A DNA stretch of 45,514 nt from positions 1-45,514 of the forward strand of contig JAZQIW010000087.1 of the NCBI GenBank assembly GCA_045541355.1, given 5' to 3'. The notes under the pieces are model-generated. The model made no database searches and was not told the origin of the DNA. It worked only from the letters and a program-made list of their open reading frames with translations. The DNA comes from UMGS1387 sp045541355. GTDB lineage: Bacteria; Bacillota; Clostridia; Oscillospirales; CAG-382. Positions 40,363-45,514 of this stretch are shown here, in pieces. Positions within the stretch are counted from its first letter, which is position 1. Each line of letters opens with the position of its first letter. A program made the position numbers and the translations under genes.

Positions 40363-41310
40363 TCATACTATTCTGTTTCGCTCTTTTCCATTATAAAAAG
40401 CCAAAATATTTTCTGCAACCTCAGAGACAAGTCTTACCCTTGTTTCATATCCTCCCCATGCCATGTGAGGGGTGAGAATTACATTGTCACAGTGCGAAAG
40501 CTTTGAATAGGGATGGTTTTCGGGGAAAGGCTCGGTTGAATATACGTCACAGCCAAAGCCGTAAAGGCTTCCGTCAAGAACGGCATCGGCAACCGCCGCT
40601 TCGTCAAGGACATTGCCTCTTGCCACGTTTATAAGAATTGCTCTTTCTTTGGTAAGAGAAAGCATCTCGCGGCTGACAAGTCCTACCGTTTCGGTGCTTG
40701 AGGGAATATGCACAGAGATAATGTCGGATTCACGCATTAGCGTTTCAAGGTCGACGCACTCGTAGTTTTCTACGGGTGTTCTTTTATATGCAAGCACTCT
40801 GCAACCCATAACGCGGGCAATTTCGGCAACTCTTTTGCCTATGTTGCCAAGTCCGACGATGCCCCAGGTTTTGCCGTAAACTTCGTTGAAAGTCGGGGTG
40901 AGCTTATTCTGAATACCGCTTTTTGAATACTCGCCGCTTTTTACGTAGTCGTCAAACGTGCGAAGGTGGTTTGTCAGCGAAAGTGCCATTGAAACCGTAA
41001 GCTGTGCGACACATTCGGTAGAATAGCCTTTTACGTTGCATACTGCAACACCGTGTTCTTTGCAATAGTCTATATCAACATTGTCGTAGCCTGTGGCGGT
41101 AACGCAGATAAGTTTGAGATTTGGTGCGTGGCATAAAATATCGGCACGCAATTTTACTTTGTTTGTTACTATTACGTCGGCATCGGCAACTCTGTCCGGT
41201 GCTTCTTCAGGACTTGTTTTGGGGTAGGATACAAATTCGCCCATGTCCGAGAAGACGGTAAGGGGTATGTCAGAGCCTAAGGTTTTTGCGTCGAGAAGGA
41301 TTATTTTCAT
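40363..41310 (-). CDS. D-2-hydroxyacid dehydrogenase, glycerate dehydrogenase/hydroxypyruvate reductase-like
   Basis: NAD(P)H-dependent oxidoreductase of D-2-hydroxyacids. 315 residues from ATG 41310, which has AAAGGAAG 7-8 nt upstream; an in-frame ATG 66 nt earlier lies in the promoter area and is rejected. Rossmann motif GLGNIGKRVAEIARVMG (about residues 150-166); catalytic Arg in NVARGNVLDE, Glu in CDVYSTEPF, His in LTPHMAWGG. The AWGG end of the His motif and overall pattern favour D-glycerate dehydrogenase over lactate or phosphoglycerate dehydrogenase; the substrate is inferred. Divergent from the rhamnose block. Confidence 0.88.
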   Translation of the reverse strand: MKIILLDAKTLGSDIPLTVFSDMGEFVSYPKTSPEEAPDRVADADVIVTNKVKLRADILCHAPNLKLICVTATGYDNVDIDYCKEHGVAVCNVKGYSTECVAQLTVSMALSLTNHLRTFDDYVKSGEYSKSGIQNKLTPTFNEVYGKTWGIVGLGNIGKRVAEIARVMGCRVLAYKRTPVENYECVDLETLMRESDIISVHIPSSTETVGLVSREMLSLTKERAILINVARGNVLDEAAVADAVLDGSLYGFGCDVYSTEPFPENHPYSKLSHCDNVILTPHMAWGGYETRVRLVSEVAENILAFYNGKERNRIV

Positions 41311-41364
41311 ACGATGCTTCCTTTCGGGGAGGGCAAATGCGTGTTGCCCGTTTGTGTTTGATTT

Positions 41365-41370
41365 ATTGTA
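41365..41370 (-). promoter_or_regulatory. Extended -10 box of the dehydrogenase gene
   Basis: Minus strand reads TGGTACAAT, a good extended -10; no clear -35. The 5' leader holds a GGGCAA/TTGCCC hairpin (about 41331-41349). The palindrome CCCGCGGG lies just upstream. Confidence 0.5.
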
Positions 41371-41432
41371 CCACAAATCCCGCGGGAATGAAATATAAAA
41401 AATAAAAATTATATTAAATTTCCCAATTTTTC

Positions 41433-41470
41433 TTTACAAAGTAAAATATATGTAGTATACTTATTAAGTA
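41433..41470 (+). promoter_or_regulatory. Promoter with two palindromes before the rhamnose block
   Basis: TTTACA (41433-41438), 17 nt, TATACT (41456-41461). Two inverted repeats overlap the boxes: TTTAC-AAA-GTAAA (41433-41445) at the -35 and TACTTA-T-TAAGTA (41458-41470) over the -10 end and start region. They are placed like operators; the binding protein is not in the window. Confidence 0.6.
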
Positions 41471-41519
41471 AAGTTATAGGTGGAAGACTACCCACTCAGC
41501 GAAAGGACGGAAACAAACT

Positions 41520-42371
41520 ATGGCAAAGTACATACTCAGCGCGTTTGCCGATGAGGTTACAAGCGTATTTGAAGACCAGCTTAAGTATCTTAATAAACAG
41601 GGCATCGGATACATTGAGCTTCGCAACCTTGACGGAACAAATGTATCTTCTCTTACAATCGAGGATGCAAAGAAATACAAGGCTCTCATGGACAAGTACG
41701 GCATAAAGGCATCTGCTATCGGCTCACCTATCGGCAAGATTGACATTACCGCCGACCAGACAGAGCATTTTGAGCTTTTCAGACATACTCTTGACCTTGC
41801 AGATATATTTGAAACCAAGAACATCCGTATGTTCTCCTACTTCTATCCCGAAGGAACAGACTGCCACGATTACAGAGACGCTATTCTCGAAAACCTCGGC
41901 AAGATGCTTGATGAGGCTGAAAAGAGAGGCATCAACCTCTGCCACGAAAACGAGGCGAGAATCTACGGCGAAACACCCAAGGACTGTGCAGATATTATGA
42001 AGCACTTCGGCGGCAGAATGAAGTCTGTTCTCGATATGGGCAACTTTGCTTTCTGCAACCAAAAACCCATGGAAGGCTATGAGCTTCTCAAGGAATATAT
42101 CCATTATATCCACATCAAGGATTCCTTCTATGACGGTACTATCGTTCCCGCAGGTCAGGGCAAGGGCGAAATCGAGGCAATTCTTAAGCTCTTTAACGAT
42201 TATACAGACAGAGAAATCATCCTCACCCTCGAGCCTCACCTCACAACCTTCAGCGGTCTTGACAAGCTCTCCAACATGGACGACATCAAGGTTCAGAACG
42301 CCTTCGAAACTCCCGAGCTCGCTTTCGATGCAGGTACTCAGGCACTAAGAGACATTTTGGCGAGAATTTAG
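41520..42371 (+). CDS. Sugar phosphate isomerase/epimerase-like TIM-barrel protein
   Basis: 283 residues of the xylose-isomerase-like TIM-barrel (AP_endonuc_2) family. Likely metal ligands: Glu in LCHENEARIYG, Asp in VLDMGNFAF, His in YIHIKDSF, Glu in TLEPHLTTF. Family members include sugar isomerases, epimerases and 2-keto-myo-inositol dehydratases, so the reaction cannot be named. Position at the head of a rhaB-rhaA block suggests work on rhamnose or a related sugar, but 229 nt with several hairpins separate it from rhaB. AAAGGA 12-13 nt upstream of ATG. Confidence 0.85.
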   Translation: MAKYILSAFADEVTSVFEDQLKYLNKQGIGYIELRNLDGTNVSSLTIEDAKKYKALMDKYGIKASAIGSPIGKIDITADQTEHFELFRHTLDLADIFETKNIRMFSYFYPEGTDCHDYRDAILENLGKMLDEAEKRGINLCHENEARIYGETPKDCADIMKHFGGRMKSVLDMGNFAFCNQKPMEGYELLKEYIHYIHIKDSFYDGTIVPAGQGKGEIEAILKLFNDYTDREIILTLEPHLTTFSGLDKLSNMDDIKVQNAFETPELAFDAGTQALRDILARI

Positions 42372-42375
42372 TCGC

Positions 42376-42585
42376 TTTTTGAAAAAAGCTCCGCAAAAAC
42401 TTTTCATTTCGGGAATGGATTTTCGGATTTGTTTGGAATGACGGATGCCCGAATGAAGCACCGTTTGACCGCCATATATTCAAGCGGTCAAACTCCAATC
42501 GAGAAATTAACAAATAAATACAGACCTTTTTAGAATGGTGACAAATTAAAAAGGTCTTTGCCTACTTTCTCCTTAAGAAAGTAGG
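42376..42585. repeat. Hairpin-rich gap between the isomerase gene and rhaB
   Basis: Holds GCTTTTT/AAAAAGC followed by TCCGCAAAAACTTTTC and ATTTCGGGAATGGAT (near 42376-42423); GTTTGACCGC/GCGGTCAAAC (42463-42472 with 42484-42493) followed by CAATCGAGAAATTAACA; AGACCTTTTT/AAAAAGGTCT (42522-42531 with 42548-42557); and CCTACTTTCT/AGAAAGTAGG (42561-42570 with 42576-42585). The last stem directly touches the rhaB ribosome binding site. CAATCGAGA and the CGGGRAWGGAT string recur at 32283-32420. No gene seen in these 229 nt. Confidence 0.75.
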
Positions 42586-42600
42586 AGAAAGGAAACAATT

Positions 42601-44094
42601 ATGAAATCTCCACTCAAGATGCTTGCCATTGACCTCGGAGCTTCCAGCGGACGAGGCATTGTCGGCAAATTTGACGGCGAAAAAATCACACTTGAAGAGG
42701 TACACAGATTTACAAATGATCCCGTAAATCTTAACGGTGCACTTTACTGGGACATGTTAAAGCTCTTTACCGAAATCAAGAGTGCAATCAATTCCTGTGC
42801 GCTCAGCGACAACAAGGATATAAGGAGCATATCTATTGACACATGGGGCGTTGACTTCGGACTTCTTGATGCGACAGGTCAGCTTATCGCAAACCCCTTC
42901 AATTACAGAAATCCTGCTCTTACATACGAGCTTATGGAAGAGGTATATTCCATCATTCCCAAGGACGAGCTTTATAAGGTTACGGGTACACAGAACCTCA
43001 ACTTCAACTCTATTTACCAGCTCTACCTCATTTCCAAGAACAAGTACCAGATGGAAAATGCCAAGGATCTTCTCTTTGTTCCCGACCTTCTCAAGTACTT
43101 CCTCACAGGCGTAAAGCAGACAGAGTACACAATTGCATCCACCTCTCAGCTTCTTGATGCAAAGACACGTAACTGGTCGCCTGAAATCATCGAAAAGCTT
43201 GGCTTTAACAAGAACATCTTCGGCGAAATCGTACAGCCCGGCACAGTTGCAGGAAAATTACTTCCCGCAATCAGAGAAGAGGTCGGCGACATTAATGCAG
43301 ACGTTGTTGCTTGTGCTTCCCACGATACAGCCTCCGCTGTTGTGGCAGTTCCCGCAAAGAACGAAGATTTTGTATACATTTCCAGCGGCACGTGGTCTCT
43401 CATGGGCAAGGAAATTCCCGAGCCTCTCACGGGCGATGTTCCCTTCAAGTATGAAATTACAAACGAGGGCGGCACAGAAAGAAAGATTCGTTTCCTCAAA
43501 AACATCATGGGTCTTTGGATTGAACAGGAATCCCGCCGTCAGTGGAAGAGACAGGGCGAAAACGTTTCCTTCGACGAGCTTTCCAACATGGCAATGGCTT
43601 CAAAGCCCCACGCTTGCTTCATCAACCCCGACTACCTTGCATTCCAGACTCCCGGTAATATGCCTCGCCGTATTCAGGAATTCTGCGAAAAGACAGGTCA
43701 GTACGTGCCTCAGACAAAGGGCGAAATCGTAAGATGTATCTTCGACAGCCTTGCAATGTGCTATCGCAGCACAGCCGAAAAGATTGATGAAATCACAGGC
43801 CACAAGGCACCCTTCATCAACATCGTAGGCGGCGGCACAAAGGAAGTTCCTCTCTGCAAGCTCACGGCAAACGCTTGCGCTAGACCCGTTTATACAGGTC
43901 CCGTTGAAGCAACTGCACTCGGCAACATTGCGGTTCAGGCAATAAGCCAGGGCGAAATCAAGGATACAAAAGAAGCGAGAGAGGTTATTGCAAATTCCTT
44001 TGAAATCTCCTGCTTTGAGCCCGAGGACACAGCAATGTGGGACGAAGGCTACGACAGATTTAACAAGATTGTCGAAATGACAAAGAACAGCTAA
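42601..44094 (+). CDS. rhaB: Rhamnulokinase
   Basis: Phosphorylates L-rhamnulose to L-rhamnulose 1-phosphate with ATP, step two of L-rhamnose breakdown. 497 residues, FGGY-type two-domain kinase. N-domain: LAIDLGASSGRGIVG phosphate loop and SIDTWGVDFGLLD. C-domain: catalytic-base area CASHDTASAVVAVP, YISSGTWSLMGKE, and INIVGGGTKEVPLCKL for adenosine. AAAGGA is 8 nt before the ATG. Next gene, rhaA, starts 33 nt after the stop, so the pair is surely one transcript. Assignment rests on these motifs and on the neighbouring rhaA. Confidence 0.93.
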   Translation: MKSPLKMLAIDLGASSGRGIVGKFDGEKITLEEVHRFTNDPVNLNGALYWDMLKLFTEIKSAINSCALSDNKDIRSISIDTWGVDFGLLDATGQLIANPFNYRNPALTYELMEEVYSIIPKDELYKVTGTQNLNFNSIYQLYLISKNKYQMENAKDLLFVPDLLKYFLTGVKQTEYTIASTSQLLDAKTRNWSPEIIEKLGFNKNIFGEIVQPGTVAGKLLPAIREEVGDINADVVACASHDTASAVVAVPAKNEDFVYISSGTWSLMGKEIPEPLTGDVPFKYEITNEGGTERKIRFLKNIMGLWIEQESRRQWKRQGENVSFDELSNMAMASKPHACFINPDYLAFQTPGNMPRRIQEFCEKTGQYVPQTKGEIVRCIFDSLAMCYRSTAEKIDEITGHKAPFINIVGGGTKEVPLCKLTANACARPVYTGPVEATALGNIAVQAISQGEIKDTKEAREVIANSFEISCFEPEDTAMWDEGYDRFNKIVEMTKNS

Positions 44095-44127
44095 TTAAAA
44101 AAAGTTTATATATTGGAGGACATAACA

Positions 44128-45375
44128 ATGACAAGATTTGAATCTGCCAAGAGCATATATGCTTCTCTTGGTGTAGATGTAGAAAAGGCAATGGAAACAC
44201 TTGCCGGCGTTGCAGTTTCCATGCACTGCTGGCAGGGTGACGACGTTATCGGCTTTGACCATGACGGCCCCCTCACAGGCGGTATTCAGACAACAGGTAA
44301 CTACCCCGGTAAGGCAACAACTCCCGAACAGCTGCTCTCTGACATGGAAAAGGCAATGAGCCTTATCCCCGGCAAGAAGAAGCTCAACGTTCATGCCTGC
44401 TATGCAATCTTTGAAGAAGACGGCTTTGTTGACAGAGATAAGCTTGAGCCCAGACACTTCAAGGCATGGGTTGACCTTGCAAAGAAGTACGGTCTCGGTA
44501 TTGACTTCAACCCCACCTTCTTCTCCCATCCCATGATTAAAGACGGTCTTTCCCTTTCAAGCCCCGACAAGGCAACACGCGATTTCTGGATTGAACACGG
44601 CAAGGCATGTATCAGAATTTCCGAATACTTTGCAAAGGAAACGGGCATTCCCTGCGTTATGAACATCTGGACAGGCGACGGCTTCAAGGATATTCCTGCC
44701 GACAGAATGGGCCCCAGAATGAGATATAAGGAATCCATCGAAGCAATTCTTGCACAGCCCTTTGACAAGAATCTTGTTAAGCCCTGCGTAGAATCCAAGG
44801 TATTCGGCATCGGTGTTGAATCCTACACAACAGGCTCCGCTGAGTTCTCTCTCACATTTGCCGCAACTCACGACGGCTGTCTGCCCCTCATGGACAACGG
44901 TCATTATCATCCCACAGAAGTGGTTTCCGACAAGATTCCCGCACTTCTCACATTCTTCCCCGAGGTTGCTCTCCATGTAACAAGAGGTGTTCGTTGGGAC
45001 AGTGACCACGTGCTTATTCTTGACGATGAAACAAAGGAAATTGCAAAGGAAATCGTAAGATGCGATGCACTTGACAGAGTTTATATTGCTCTTGACTACT
45101 TTGATGCAAGCATCAACAGAATTGCTGCTTGGGTAATCGGTATGAGAAGTATGCAGAAGGCACTTCTCTCTGCACTCTGCACACCCAATGCTGCTCTTAA
45201 GGCTCTTCAGGATGAAAACAAGCTTACAGAGCTTCTCGTTATGCAGGAAGAAATCAAGACACTTCCCTTCGGAGATATCTGGACAGAATACTGTGCTCGT
45301 CAGGGCGTAGCTGCTGATAAGGCTTGGTTTGATGAAGTTCAGAAGTACGAACAGGAAGTTCTCCTTAAGAGATAA
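44128..45375 (+). CDS. rhaA: L-rhamnose isomerase
   Basis: Converts L-rhamnose to L-rhamnulose, step one of the pathway, using Mn or similar metal. 415 residues from ATG 44128 with GGAGG 8 nt upstream; an in-frame TTG at 44113 overlaps that site and is rejected. Strong family marks: VSMHCWQGDDVIGF, LTGGIQTTGNYPGKA, GLGIDFNPTFFSHP, VESKVFGIGVESYTTGS, NGHYHPTEVVSDKI, VRWDSDHVLILDDE and LDYFDASINRIAAWVIG, carrying the Glu, Asp and His metal ligands. No rhaD aldolase follows inside the window; a T-rich hairpin starts at the first base after the stop. Confidence 0.97.
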   Translation: MTRFESAKSIYASLGVDVEKAMETLAGVAVSMHCWQGDDVIGFDHDGPLTGGIQTTGNYPGKATTPEQLLSDMEKAMSLIPGKKKLNVHACYAIFEEDGFVDRDKLEPRHFKAWVDLAKKYGLGIDFNPTFFSHPMIKDGLSLSSPDKATRDFWIEHGKACIRISEYFAKETGIPCVMNIWTGDGFKDIPADRMGPRMRYKESIEAILAQPFDKNLVKPCVESKVFGIGVESYTTGSAEFSLTFAATHDGCLPLMDNGHYHPTEVVSDKIPALLTFFPEVALHVTRGVRWDSDHVLILDDETKEIAKEIVRCDALDRVYIALDYFDASINRIAAWVIGMRSMQKALLSALCTPNAALKALQDENKLTELLVMQEEIKTLPFGDIWTEYCARQGVAADKAWFDEVQKYEQEVLLKR

Positions 45376-45408
45376 CTTACTTTTTCTTTGCTGAAAAGAA
45401 AAAGTAAG
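45376..45408. terminator. T-rich hairpin terminator after rhaA
   Basis: CTTACTTTTTCTTT (45376-45389) pairs perfectly over 14 bp with AAAGAAAAAGTAAG (45395-45408), followed by CAAAAAGAAAAG. It begins directly after the stop codon. On the plus strand no T run follows, so it fits better as a dispersed element or a two-way terminator. Confidence 0.6.
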
Positions 45409-45417
45409 CAAAAAGAA

Positions 45418-45511
45418 AAGATCTTAGCACCGATGTTTCAAAGGTGCAACGCCTGATCTTGTTTGCTTGATTACAAATATTCCCCGATACCAAACGACGG
45501 CGTCGGGGAAT
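45418..45511. repeat. Two further stems at the right edge
   Basis: AAGATC/GATCTT (45418-45423 with 45455-45460) encloses GCACC/GGTGC; then ATTCCCCGA (45479-45487) pairs with TCGGGGAAT (45503-45511). The window ends here, so the downstream context is unknown. Confidence 0.55.
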
Positions 45512-45514
45512 TTC

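Overview
The window comes from a Gram-positive member of the Clostridia, most likely a gut-type Oscillospiraceae/Ruminococcaceae-like genome. This is inferred from the Firmicutes order of the S10-spc-alpha ribosomal cluster, zinc-type S14, S4 and L36, strong Shine-Dalgarno sites, consensus sigma-A promoters, an SLH-anchored surface protein, ProS of the short (type 3) kind and a TSCPD-domain protein. Species-level placement cannot be made by eye.

Layout. (1) 1-1524: the 3' part of metA (homoserine O-acyltransferase, acetyl-type by its Glu) and an IseA-like lipoprotein. (2) 1616-17656: one ribosomal superoperon: promoter, a leader of about 430 nt with an attenuator and a possible short leader ORF, then rpsJ-rplCDWB-rpsS-rplV-rpsC-rplP-rpmC-rpsQ-rplNXE-rpsN-rpsH-rplFR-rpsE-rpmD-rplO-secY-adk-map-infA-rpmJ-rpsMKD-rpoA-rplQ, closed by a strong terminator. 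(3) 17723-20622: an unrecognised multi-pass membrane protein and htpG (Hsp90). (4) 20784-32227: one 3,760-residue secreted, SLH-containing modular protein under a near-perfect promoter. (5) 32228-36287: a repeat-rich intergenic stretch, then proS, pgcA (phosphoglucomutase) and a TSCPD-domain gene, all on the minus strand. (6) 36445-40067: ecfT-truA and dnaX, separated by a heptamer-repeat inverted-repeat region. (7) 40068-45514: a hairpin array, a minus-strand glycerate-type dehydrogenase, and an L-rhamnose block (TIM-barrel isomerase/epimerase, rhaB, rhaA).

How the genes work together. Region 2 supplies ribosomal proteins, the Sec channel, N-terminal Met removal, IF-1 and the RNA polymerase alpha subunit. 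The large surface protein would leave through the SecY channel and dock to cell-wall polymer by its SLH repeats. RhaA and RhaB carry out the first two steps of L-rhamnose catabolism; no RhaD aldolase or transporter is inside the window.

Most worth a second look: the rpsJ leader (attenuator with two competing 3' arms and an Arg-rich leader ORF whose stop codon lies in a hairpin loop), a second structured spacer between rpsJ and rplC, the modular A/B architecture of the giant protein with a module after its SLH repeats, and a crowd of dispersed palindromic elements that appear only in the non-ribosomal right half (tandem 133-bp units, T-rich hairpins, heptamer inverted repeat, seven-hairpin array). 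No tRNA, rRNA, CRISPR array, transposase or phage gene was seen.
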